Part shown: positions 39,001 to 41,767 of the stretch, in pieces
How positions within the stretch are numbered: the stretch's first letter is position 1
Layout of the letters: the number at the start of each line of letters is the position of its first letter
Origin: Achatina immaculata
Taxonomy: Eukaryota; Mollusca; Gastropoda; Stylommatophora; Achatinidae
DNA: 64,000 bases
Assembly (NCBI GenBank): GCA_009760885.1
Contig: CM019716.1
Coordinates: 1,432,501 to 1,496,500, forward strand
Direction of reading: 5' to 3'
Program-made: the position numbers and the translations under genes
Notes under the pieces: model-generated
What the model saw: the letters and a program-made list of their open reading frames with translations, nothing else
What the model was told of the DNA's origin: nothing
Databases searched by the model: none

Positions 39001-41767
39001 CCAGGCATAAAAATTGGAGGATACATTAAGTTAAGCAACCCTGTTATAGAACATTGACTGTTTTTTTTCATAGCAAAGAATATTTGATAAGTTGTTTTTT
39101 TTTCCATGATAGAGAATTATAGTAAGTTGGGACTGATAGAATGTAAAATGAAGTTGGACTCAGTAAGAGAATTGTTAATCATTTTTCTGTCACACAAATT
39201 TTGTGACAAGGCACAGAGTGATAGTTAACAGTCAGATGATCTGATTTGTTATTTCTAGGCACAACATACCTCCAGCAGTTCTGTGCCAGTGCTGTCAATG
39301 CAGTTGTCAGCCCATTTGTTTTGTATGACCTAGCCATGGAGGCAGCCCGGTTCTTGGCCCGCAACAACCCAACACATGTTCCAACTCAGTTGAGATCAAA
39401 TATTCTCAACTCTTTGTTCCAAAAGTGTCTGCAAATGTAAGTATAGTGTTTTATTTAATTTGTTTTCATCTGCATGAAAGAAAAAAAAATTCATTTTATT
39501 TCTTGAACTTGAATGTATTTGTGTTATTTTTTCCCCCTGATTCCTGATCAGTTTTTCAAAGTACTTCTGTATACATCCACCATATCTTCTTTTGACATTG
39601 AATTTTTTTTTTTTTTATTAAACAATAATAATTTTAAAATGTTATCTTCTTATAACAGTCCTAAACAGTTTTGTTAATCTTTCTTATTTGTTATCTTTTA
39701 GTATCCATTTAATGCTTGCCATAGCTCATTCTATACATACCTGTTTAATGTTAATATTCAGTAGTTAATGTCTAGACAAGGCATCACTGGATGTGCCAAG
39801 TAGTCATTAGGCTGGCTCTGAAATGGGAGAATGTCATCCTGCAGAGTTAGGAATGCATGTGGCATGAAATGAAAACAAACCATGTCGTGAAAGTCATTTC
39901 CGTTTTCCTCAAGAACTCTTGAAATTTGATGTAAATTACTTTTGTTAAATCACTGAAAAGTTAATAAATTAAAATGATTTATTTTTTTATTTTGTATCAC
40001 ACCTTTAGGTTCTTGATTTCACAGTTTTGGGACTTATTAGTTGAGAACTATCATATCATATGGGGAATCTTTTTGATTAAGGTTGGCTGTATTATAATGA
40101 AGAAAACACTGGCTAAATTTAAAGTTTTCAATTTGAGAACATTCTGTGCCTTCCAATTGACATGAAAAGAGGATTCTAAGTCAGGGGTATTCAGACAGTT
40201 AAGGTAAGAGCCACATGCGATAAAATTCAGATGTTAGCGCCTCAGACGGACGCAGTGGTGGGAAGCAGGAGTTGCACTCTTAGGGTGTGGGCTGTTGAGT
40301 GGAATCATACTTTAACTCTTTCCGTGCCGGAGGAAGAAACACGGATGTGTTGTGGAGTGCCAGAGTAAAAACGCAGGTCTTGATATGTTAGGGGGTATAG
40401 GTATAAAATGGAATGGAAAACAGTATTTCCATGTACTTCCGTATACTTAATATGTTTCAAAGTATAGCTAAATGAATGAAAATTTCATAAATGCAGAGTT
40501 TTTTAGGAAAAAAGAAGTAATGTGATGTTTTTAGACACTGATTGTGGCCAGCTCACCATCGACGAGGTCTAGATCTGCACTACTTACCACTACTTACCAT
40601 CTGAGATGTGTAGACCTACTTGTCAATCTTGTATTGTGATTCTGTGTTGCATTCTCGCTGAATGAATGTCTGAACTAACCTCCTAACTACTCCTGTCTAC
40701 TTCTCCAGTCGTCTAAATATGTTTAGATCTACTTGGAATACATTCAAGAGCAGCGGGGTGGCCATAGGCTATGTCCATACCTCTATCTACATCGTCAAAA
40801 ATTGAAAAATTTCCATGTTTCTCGTCCTTTTTCCCCCTCGGCATCGCTCGTAACTAGGCACTCTTTCGCCATTTTGAAAAGTGTCACCGGAATCGCGGAC
40901 GAAATATGTACAGTCTAAATGTTACACCGGTTGTTTTATTGAAACAAACAATGATCATTATAATGACCATTGGCATGCATCGGGTATACCGGAAGCGTCA
41001 TTATAATGACCAAAGGCACCGAAAGAGTTAAATTTGAAAAAACTTTAAATTTTTTTTATTTACCTTCTGTATTAAGGAAAATACTCGGTATAAAGTGGAA
41101 TGAATTCAAGAACAATGCAGAGATCAGACAGATGAGCAAACAACAACCTGTCTCATTGTTGATCAGAAAAAGATGATATATGTCAGTCATGTGATGAGAA
41201 GAAACAATCTGAGAATCTCCAAACAAGCTATCAAATGGAAGACAACAGGCCGAAGAAAAAGAGGTCGACCACGTGAAGTTCTAAAGAGAACAGTGTTAAG
41301 GAAGTCAGTTCAGTGGGCATAACATCCCTTGATGAGATTGAAAAACTCGCCAAAAGCAGGACATCTTGGCGAACTACCATGCAGGCCCTATGTGACATTT
41401 AATGGCATGAGAAGGATAAAAAAATAAAATTAATTGTGATTTAAGAAAAAAAAAAAAGAAGACTTCACCAGCATATTTGGATGAGCCATGACTTTGGCCA
41501 CCACTTCTTTAAATGACGTTCATGTAAATATTACAATTCTGTTTTCACAGGTTTATACAGTGTGCTCATCAGAGAATACACCACATCAGCAATGCAGACT
41601 ATGATGAGTTTGTCAGCATTGTCTGTAATGCACGCAATGCATTTTATCTGGCTCCCGGGGGTATTGTCCAGTTTAATGAATTGCTTCAGAGTCTACGTAG
41701 ATCCAAGTCGTGCCGCAAAGATTTATGGCAGCGGATCGTCAATGGGCTGGCAAGTGGCAGTGTATGA
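1841..41767 (+). CDS. ZSWIM8: ZSWIM8, C-terminal 17 coding exons (5' end outside window)
   Basis: From established knowledge, ZSWIM8 (fly Dora, worm EBAX-1) is the substrate-recognition subunit of a cullin-RING E3 ubiquitin ligase. It triggers target-directed microRNA degradation by ubiquitinating Argonaute. Here 17 exons join to 4647 nt (1548 codons plus stop). Exons: 1841-3091, 4556-4697, 8894-9069, 11456-11642, 16964-17023, 18799-18923, 21065-21302, 21743-21902, 22467-22567, 23528-23717, 24877-24957, 30366-30649, 32210-32505, 33889-34073, 34494-35269, 39259-39436, 41551-41767. All donors are GT and all acceptors AG, and phases agree throughout. Blocks matching vertebrate ZSWIM8 as I remember it include [43 protein letters not shown] and [15 protein letters not shown]. 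The SWIM zinc finger and the BC/Cul boxes are not in the window. I see no frameshift or stop in any exon. Confidence 0.95.
3191..3396. mobile_element. hAT-like MITE with exact 8-bp target duplication
   Basis: The 206-bp insert begins CAGTGTTTTT and ends TTCACTG. It is bounded by identical octamers TTCTAGAA at 3183-3190 and 3397-3404, the target-site length of hAT elements. It contains a long G run (about 3376-3389) and no coding. A diverged relative starts near 42216 (CAGTGGTTCTAAGC). Confidence 0.75.
3405..4555. other. ZSWIM8 intron 1, no recognised feature
   Basis: AT-rich unique-looking intron. Short open frames on the minus strand near 3650-3890 have no recognisable product. I see no repeat structure beyond homopolymer runs. 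Confidence 0.6.
4556..4697 (+). CDS. ZSWIM8: ZSWIM8 exon 2
   Basis: This exon enters in phase 0 after TGCAG and leaves in phase 1 before GTAAGT. It encodes [20 protein letters not shown] and then [13 protein letters not shown], matching the vertebrate block [17 protein letters not shown] and DLLANPPDL. This is the start of the long helical-repeat region that follows the disordered insert of exon 1. Confidence 0.95.
5130..5215 (-). repeat. LINE 3'-tail fragment (copy 1)
   Basis: The segment with CAGCTTTCCAAGCCATTAAG and GCTCATTGCTGCAGATAAAG is repeated almost exactly at 6588-6665. It resembles the 3' end of the minus-strand LINE at 62955-63515. It is non-coding here. Confidence 0.65.
5395..6545 (-). 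mobile_element. tRNA-headed SINE inflated by an internal minisatellite
   Basis: Read on the minus strand, the tRNA-like head is at 6470-6545 (box B-like GATTTGAATC, then the segment complementary to ACTAACCACTGCAC). Next comes the shared SINE body CCCATTTCTACAGCTGGGTG (plus-strand sense, about 6446-6465). The SINE tail is at about 5405-5455 (ATGCCATGGAGGCACC). Between body and tail the usual ~50-bp segment has expanded to about 20 copies of a 45-bp unit. Other copies of the SINE are at 22780, 37060, 48722, 52208, 59540 and 63565. Confidence 0.75.
5447..6375. repeat. Minisatellite, 45-bp unit, about 20 copies
   Basis: The unit contains CAGTACACTGAAGGGTGATG and continues AGTTTCCATAATTTCCTTGA. 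It is repeated with few substitutions and occasional 3-bp insertions (AGAAGG in place of AAGG). Because 45 is divisible by three, long spurious open frames run through it. The unit is a modified copy of the SINE interior (CCTTGACCTGTCAGCATACT followed by AGAGGGTGATATGG). Confidence 0.9.
6588..6665 (-). repeat. LINE 3'-tail fragment (copy 2)
   Basis: Near-identical to 5136-5212 (CAGCTTTCCAAGCCATTAAG), preceded by a CTTCTTCTT run at about 6576-6586. The same CTTCTTCTTCAGCTTTC junction appears at 62963, so this is the terminal part of one LINE family. Confidence 0.65.
6790..6886. repeat. Left part of a ~59-bp tandem array
   Basis: Units with TTAGCTGTCAGCATTTGTGG and GAGATTTGTGTTCAA match the array at 8468-8850. 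The two parts are now separated by a LINE-A tail (6885-6950) and the Tc1 element. Confidence 0.75.
6885..6950 (+). repeat. LINE family A 3'-terminal fragment
   Basis: The text ACTTGGCAAACAACTATGCG, GCATGGGAAGGATGTAAGAT matches the 3' end of the family A copies (for example 54516-54580). Only the tail is present. Confidence 0.75.
6956..8466 (-). mobile_element. Tc1-like DNA transposon, inactive
   Basis: The ends CTGTTCAAAAAAAGAAACGC and its inverse (GCATTTCTTTTTTTGAACAG) lie next to TA dinucleotides at 6954-6955 and 8467-8468, the Tc1/mariner target. The minus strand encodes a broken transposase. An N-terminal helix-turn-helix piece is at 7876-8220 ([28 protein letters not shown]). The catalytic part at 7274-7462 has DNARPHVA and [12 protein letters not shown], with 34 residues between the D and the E (DD34E spacing). 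Frameshifts and stops separate the pieces, so no full-length transposase is possible. Confidence 0.9.
8468..8850. repeat. Tandem array, ~59-bp unit, about six copies
   Basis: The unit reads AACATTGTATAACAGTTAAC then TTCAGCATTTGTGGTTATTG and ends ATTTGTGTTCA. Divergence among copies is small. The last unit ends about 40 bp before ZSWIM8 exon 3, so the array abuts its polypyrimidine region. Confidence 0.85.
8894..9069 (+). CDS. ZSWIM8: ZSWIM8 exon 3
   Basis: The acceptor is CTTTTCAG and the donor follows GAG. It enters in phase 1 and leaves in phase 0. It encodes [20 protein letters not shown] and [20 protein letters not shown], matching vertebrate TLSKAAFLLTVL, LAFRVGMFALELQRPPAS. Highly conserved. 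Confidence 0.96.
9275..9980 (+). mobile_element. TTAA-bounded MITE, copy a
   Basis: Starts TTAACTCTTCCTGTGC and ends GCACGGGAAGAGTTAA. It is 706 bp with no transposase. Shared interior landmarks are AAGAAACACGGATG near the start, TGATGTTTTTAGACAA, and TTTACAGTTTAAACATTACA toward the end. The TTAA target and the CTCTTTCYGTGCC-type terminus resemble piggyBac-class ends; that class assignment is inference. Confidence 0.75.
10112..10819 (-). mobile_element. TTAA-bounded MITE, copy b (inverted)
   Basis: Reverse orientation relative to the other copies. It begins TTAACACTTTCCGTGCG and ends GCACAGAAAGTGTTAA (708 bp). The subterminal TGGTCATTATAGTGAC motif occurs twice near the left end (about 10130-10190). 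It is only 131 bp from copy a and points the other way. Confidence 0.75.
11040..11210. repeat. Dispersed repeat, unclassified (copy 1)
   Basis: The segment from GAGAGCCATGACCCAGAGGG, through TAGAGTGTCAGGAGTTTAA, to TCCTCTGATGATCTGA has a diverged relative at 56655-56775 (TAGAGTGTCAGAAATTTAA, CTCCTCTGATGATCTGA). A G run lies at about 11162-11171. No coding. Confidence 0.6.
11456..11642 (+). CDS. ZSWIM8: ZSWIM8 exon 4
   Basis: Enters in phase 0 after TTCTGAAG and leaves in phase 1 before GTGAGA. It encodes [20 protein letters not shown] and later [16 protein letters not shown], matching vertebrate [20 protein letters not shown] and LASFIFDVLCAPG. The donor is followed by a short TTA-repeat run. 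Confidence 0.96.
11700..12300. other. ZSWIM8 intron 4, left part, no recognised feature
   Basis: No coding or clear repeat is visible. A purine-rich stretch runs from about 11860 to 11970. Confidence 0.5.
12310..12436 (+). pseudogene. RTE LINE fragment (RT start)
   Basis: Matches 15298-15420 of the larger RTE copy downstream (AATCTGAAAAAC, then GGAATGTGCAACAATCTATC). It stops where the inverted family A copy begins, so it is probably a fragment broken by that insertion or by deletion. Confidence 0.75.
12437..13460 (-). pseudogene. LINE family A copy, inverted
   Basis: On the minus strand the frames encode [20 protein letters not shown], then [20 protein letters not shown], then [19 protein letters not shown], in family A order but in different frames. 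The 3' tail reads GGATATAAG on the minus strand, ending at 12437. Frameshifts and stops are frequent. It is 5'-truncated where the RTE 5' end begins. Confidence 0.85.
13461..16690 (+). pseudogene. RTE-clade LINE, nearly full length but broken
   Basis: The 5' leader is at about 13461-13920. The AP endonuclease remnant follows: [11 protein letters not shown] (about 13945), [12 protein letters not shown] (about 14340) and NQIDYILVQ (about 14550). The RT is at 15300-16080: [27 protein letters not shown], and YADDAVLLS as the catalytic box. The C-terminal region is at 15982-16545 ([20 protein letters not shown]). The EN-RT order and the phrase IDYILVQRK resemble the RTE/BovB clade. Many frameshifts and stops make it inactive. 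It lies sense in ZSWIM8 intron 4 and ends in an A-rich tail near 16685. Confidence 0.85.
16964..17023 (+). CDS. ZSWIM8: ZSWIM8 exon 5 (60 nt)
   Basis: Enters and leaves in phase 1, with acceptor CTTTCCAG and donor GTAGGT. It encodes [20 protein letters not shown], matching vertebrate DEELGFEAAVAALG. Its symmetric phase means skipping would keep the frame, but conservation argues it is constitutive. Confidence 0.95.
17158..17294 (+). CDS. Possible alternative terminal exon of ZSWIM8
   Basis: It follows the pyrimidine-rich acceptor ATTTTTCAG and is open to a TGA at 17292-17294. Entered in phase 1, exactly as left by exon 5, it adds about 45 residues ([20 protein letters not shown] at the start, then a charged helix-like tail ending YEVQRKKI). 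The polyadenylation hexamer AATAAA lies at 17678-17683, about 385 bp downstream, with no donor needed. I do not recognise the peptide and cannot exclude chance or an exonised repeat. Confidence 0.35.
18240..18750. repeat. Diverged tandem repeat, unit about 55-60 bp
   Basis: The phrase ACTGGTCATGTTAATGGTTA with AGAATATCTAAGAAATAG recurs about seven times with much variation. A subsidiary repeat lies at 18375-18440 (AGTTCTTGTACAGAACCGTA and AGTTCTTGTGTAGAGCCGTA). It ends just before exon 6. Confidence 0.7.
18799..18923 (+). CDS. ZSWIM8: ZSWIM8 exon 6
   Basis: Enters in phase 1 after TTGCCAG and leaves in phase 0 before GTAGGG. It encodes [20 protein letters not shown] and then [18 protein letters not shown]. 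The vertebrate match is EAEHPLLCEGTRR, ALMITYKDDQAKLKK. Confidence 0.97.
19030..19920 (+). mobile_element. TTAA-bounded MITE, copy c, with a LINE inserted
   Basis: The ends are TTAACTCTTCCCATGCC and ACACAGGAAGAGTTAA. A 193-bp LINE tail plus a 13-bp duplication (19577-19795) interrupts it. Without these the copy is about 685 bp. The insertion is younger than the MITE. Confidence 0.75.
19590..19782 (+). mobile_element. 5'-truncated RNase H-type LINE tail with 13-bp duplication
   Basis: The sequence matches the 3' end of the full-length LINE at 25749-30230 in the opposite orientation (GTGCCCCAGACTGTGGAACA, then TCTATGGTTCCATACATGAA). It ends in GAAGAAGAA. Identical AAGTACACGGAAG copies at 19577-19589 and 19783-19795 mark the insertion. 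Confidence 0.9.
20165..20430. repeat. G-run tandem repeat, unit about 38-40 bp
   Basis: Units such as GGGGATTAACTATTTTATTG recur about seven times, several carrying runs of 8-11 G. The plus strand could form G-quadruplexes if transcribed in the ZSWIM8 intron. No coding value. Confidence 0.75.
20430..21064. other. ZSWIM8 intron 6, right part, no recognised feature
   Basis: Unique-looking AT-rich intron. The small minus-strand frame at 20472-20714 has no recognisable product. Confidence 0.5.
21065..21302 (+). CDS. ZSWIM8: ZSWIM8 exon 7
   Basis: Acceptor CACACAG, donor GTAAGG, entering in phase 0 and leaving in phase 1. It begins [19 protein letters not shown], which corresponds to the vertebrate KILDKLLDRESQ block. 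It continues as a Ser/Gly/His-rich linker ([17 protein letters not shown]) with little expected conservation. Confidence 0.92.
21743..21902 (+). CDS. ZSWIM8: ZSWIM8 exon 8
   Basis: Enters in phase 1 after CTGTTCAG and leaves in phase 2 before GTAAAT. It encodes a linker rich in Ser, Thr, Pro and Asp ([20 protein letters not shown] and onward to TFSLRYT). The case rests on the open frame, matching phases and splice sites more than on similarity. Confidence 0.85.
22467..22567 (+). CDS. ZSWIM8: ZSWIM8 exon 9
   Basis: Enters in phase 2 after TTTAACAG and leaves in phase 1 before GTAAGT. It encodes [20 protein letters not shown] then [13 protein letters not shown]. The basic end leads into GMASIDSS of the next exon, as in vertebrates where [14 protein letters not shown] is continuous. 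Confidence 0.92.
22780..23000 (+). mobile_element. tRNA-headed SINE, old diverged copy
   Basis: The head has GAGTGGTTAGGCACTTGG (box A region) and GGTTCAGATCTC (box B region). The body follows with AAATGGGTACTAGAGAAATC and GGCATGATACTGACCACA, aligned with the SINE consensus AAATGGGTACCTGA, GGCGTGATACTGACCATA. Heavily substituted. Confidence 0.7.
23322..23440 (+). repeat. RTE LINE 3'-tail fragment
   Basis: Resembles 16570-16660 of the RTE copy (AACATCTTGTTTACAACTGA, GAGGCCTTCAAGAGAGCTG). Only the terminal non-coding part remains. Confidence 0.7.
23528..23717 (+). CDS. ZSWIM8: ZSWIM8 exon 10
   Basis: Enters in phase 1 after TTTCTGCAG and leaves in phase 2 before GTAAGG. It encodes [20 protein letters not shown] and LVRR, then a Ser/Gly run ending [13 protein letters not shown]. 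The first block is nearly identical to the vertebrate protein, an unusual degree of conservation for a Ser-rich linker. Confidence 0.97.
23718..24876. other. ZSWIM8 intron 10, no recognised feature
   Basis: AT-rich intron without coding. A short G run is at about 24509-24519. No repeat relationship was recognised. Confidence 0.5.
24877..24957 (+). CDS. ZSWIM8: ZSWIM8 exon 11, possible cassette exon (81 nt)
   Basis: Acceptor TTTTACAG, donor GTATTT, phase 2 at both sides, 27 codons ([20 protein letters not shown] onward). Skipping it joins exons 10 and 12 in frame, and the vertebrate protein has no clear counterpart between the Ser run and RYKGRR. It is real as an open, properly spliced exon, but may be alternative. 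Confidence 0.75.
25783..26802 (-). pseudogene. LINE RNase H domain and C-terminal Cys/His segment
   Basis: This is the 3' third of the LINE polyprotein. RNase H residues are visible in order: AYTDGSAH (Asp), DAEVRAI (Glu), [11 protein letters not shown] (Asp), and [20 protein letters not shown] (His and last Asp). A C-terminal segment [17 protein letters not shown] looks like the Cys/His motif common at this position. The frame is offset by one from the RT frame, because a single C appears to be missing just before 26820. The first methionine is therefore not a real start. Confidence 0.88.
26820..28468 (-). pseudogene. LINE reverse transcriptase domain
   Basis: The frame is open from just after a TAA (about 28469-28471) to a premature TGA at 26820. 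The first methionine, at 28253, is internal. RT motifs: [48 protein letters not shown], and YADDLAMWC as the catalytic box. The linker upstream ([15 protein letters not shown]) joins the endonuclease frame directly, so the TAA is the only break on that side. Confidence 0.9.
28470..29633 (-). pseudogene. LINE AP-endonuclease domain
   Basis: Endonuclease/exonuclease/phosphatase-fold residues are visible: MQWNAES (Asn), CIQETHL (Glu), [11 protein letters not shown] (Asp, Asn), and GSDHRPVF (Asp, His). The frame ends at a TAA, after which coding similarity continues in the same frame. The N-terminal ~60 residues are Pro/Gly/Arg-rich and may be poorly defined leader sequence. Confidence 0.88.
30366..30649 (+). 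CDS. ZSWIM8: ZSWIM8 exon 12
   Basis: Enters in phase 2 after CCCTCAG and leaves in phase 1 before GTAAAT. It encodes [58 protein letters not shown] and [16 protein letters not shown]. Nearly every block matches the vertebrate protein, making this one of the most conserved exons. Confidence 0.98.
30905..31240. repeat. Dispersed repeat, unclassified (copy 2)
   Basis: Related to 1385-1485 (GGGGGCGAAGATACTGTCCA, GTTGACAAACCAT) and extends further right to about 31240. Minus-strand frames through it (30897-31178) resemble nothing I know. Confidence 0.55.
31385..32080 (-). pseudogene. LINE 3' fragment (family related to A)
   Basis: The minus strand at 31616-31801 encodes [20 protein letters not shown], the same C-terminal RT region as in family A but another family. 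Toward 31390 it continues as RR-rich tail sequence with stops. The 3' end (CTTTCACTCTCTTGAGAGCA, plus sense) recurs at 54905-55010. Confidence 0.75.
32210..32505 (+). CDS. ZSWIM8: ZSWIM8 exon 13
   Basis: Acceptor AACCCTAG, donor GTAAGC, entering in phase 1 and leaving in phase 0. It encodes [59 protein letters not shown] and [20 protein letters not shown]. All are close to vertebrate ZSWIM8. Confidence 0.98.
32640..32960 (-). pseudogene. RTE LINE 3'-end fragment
   Basis: Inverse of the 3' end of the RTE copy at 16480-16660: the plus strand reads CAGTCATTTGTATGTCCCTT, GCAGAGCTTTGCCTCCCTAA and CAAGATACCCTGCTGCTGAT. It includes the end of the C-terminal region and the non-coding tail, and is 5'-truncated. 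Confidence 0.8.
32990..33888. other. ZSWIM8 intron 13, right part, no recognised feature
   Basis: AT-rich sequence. The small open frames have no recognisable product and no repeats were recognised. Confidence 0.5.
33889..34073 (+). CDS. ZSWIM8: ZSWIM8 exon 14
   Basis: Enters in phase 0 after TTCTTTAG and leaves in phase 2 before GTAAGT. It encodes [20 protein letters not shown], matching vertebrate VLFEVAHQWFWLYEQ, then a Ser/Arg-rich linker ([20 protein letters not shown]). Confidence 0.95.
34494..35269 (+). CDS. ZSWIM8: ZSWIM8 exon 15
   Basis: Enters in phase 2 after CATCTTCAG and leaves in phase 1 before GTCAGT (259 residues). The first two thirds are low-complexity, rich in Pro, His, Gln and Ser ([20 protein letters not shown]), the same composition as the vertebrate His/Pro-rich segment. 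The end is conserved: [20 protein letters not shown] and [19 protein letters not shown], against AAYRVGMLALEMLGRR and PPYTDDVKWLLGLAAKLG. The donor GTCAGT is the weakest consensus in the gene. Confidence 0.95.
35449..36130 (+). mobile_element. TTAA-bounded MITE, copy d
   Basis: Begins TTAACTTCCCGTGCTGGAGG and follows the family through GACCATTCGCATGCACGGGT to about 36130. The right terminus has decayed (CATTAATATAATGAATCA), so the closing TTAA is not exact. Confidence 0.7.
36387..36993 (-). mobile_element. Non-autonomous LINE derivative: both ends, no coding
   Basis: Flanked by AAAATGTTGATT at 36375-36386 and 36994-37005. Its minus-strand 5' part matches the leader of the full-length LINE (29640-30230: TTTCCTTGCTAGGGCAGACT, CATAGGCTTGTCATGTCCTG, ending GTTCCCAGGGG). 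Its 3' end is the same GCGTACGAAGAAG terminus. All ~3.9 kb of coding between is absent. It was inserted as a unit, because the duplication brackets the deleted form. Confidence 0.85.
37060..37303 (-). mobile_element. tRNA-headed SINE, well-preserved copy
   Basis: On the minus strand: head GAGTGGCGAAGTGGTTAGTG (box A), then GGGTTTGAATCC (box B), then CAGCTGTAGAAATGGGTACC, GCGTGATACTGACCATATCA, and the tail GGTGTTAG through ATGCCTTAGAGGCAC in plus sense. This and the copy at 63565 are the best references for the consensus. Confidence 0.85.
37304..37475. repeat. 36-bp tandem repeat, about 4.7 copies
   Basis: The unit AGAGTAGTTAAAGTAAGGGT ATCCAATGTTATTGTT repeats directly at the tRNA-head side of the SINE. 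One unit carries AAACCAAGGG in place of AAAGTAAGGG. No coding value. Confidence 0.9.
37690..38523 (-). pseudogene. RTE-like LINE, 3' half (minus), part of a twin-primed copy
   Basis: The minus strand encodes [20 protein letters not shown] (catalytic YADD), [35 protein letters not shown] and [10 protein letters not shown]. The ORF ends at 38012, but tail sequence ([14 protein letters not shown] type, about 37850-37880) continues to about 37690. It starts exactly where the other half, on the opposite strand, begins. Confidence 0.85.
38524..39045 (+). pseudogene. RTE-like LINE, 5' piece (plus), inverted half of the same copy
   Basis: The plus strand encodes [60 protein letters not shown], then after a 1-nt shift [20 protein letters not shown] and IKIGGYIK. 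This is the RT segment immediately N-terminal to the YADD part on the minus strand. Together they make one RT with its 5' half inverted. Confidence 0.85.
39259..39436 (+). CDS. ZSWIM8: ZSWIM8 exon 16
   Basis: Acceptor TATTTCTAG, donor GTAAGT, entering in phase 1 and leaving in phase 2. It encodes [28 protein letters not shown] and later [11 protein letters not shown], matching vertebrate YVHQFCVGAAKGVLSPFVLQ and FHQLVQRCQQ. Confidence 0.96.
39437..40180. other. ZSWIM8 intron 16, left part, no recognised feature
   Basis: AT-rich sequence with no recognised repeat. Near 40182 a motif CAGGGGTATTCAGACAG resembles a hAT-type end, but no matching partner was identified. Confidence 0.45.
40312..41031 (+). 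mobile_element. TTAA-bounded MITE, copy e (best preserved)
   Basis: Starts TTAACTCTTTCCGTGCCGG and ends GGCACCGAAAGAGTTAA (720 bp). The terminal inverted repeat is TTAACTCTTTCSGTGCC. Near the right end the palindromic TCATTATAATGA core occurs twice (about 40954-40967 and 40997-41010). No coding. Confidence 0.85.
41060..41425 (+). pseudogene. LINE family A 3' fragment
   Basis: Encodes [20 protein letters not shown] and then a stop-ridden tail to ACATTTAATGGCATGAGAAG. 5'-truncated, ending in an A-rich tract. It lies directly after MITE copy e. Confidence 0.85.
41551..41767 (+). CDS. ZSWIM8: ZSWIM8 last coding exon
   Basis: Enters in phase 2 after TTTTCACAG and ends at TGA 41765-41767. It encodes [40 protein letters not shown] and [18 protein letters not shown]. 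The vertebrate C-terminus aligns (YIHHRLIHLTPADYDDF, MMQFNDILQNLKRSKQ, KELWQRV) up to the last ~10 residues, which differ. Confidence 0.97.
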
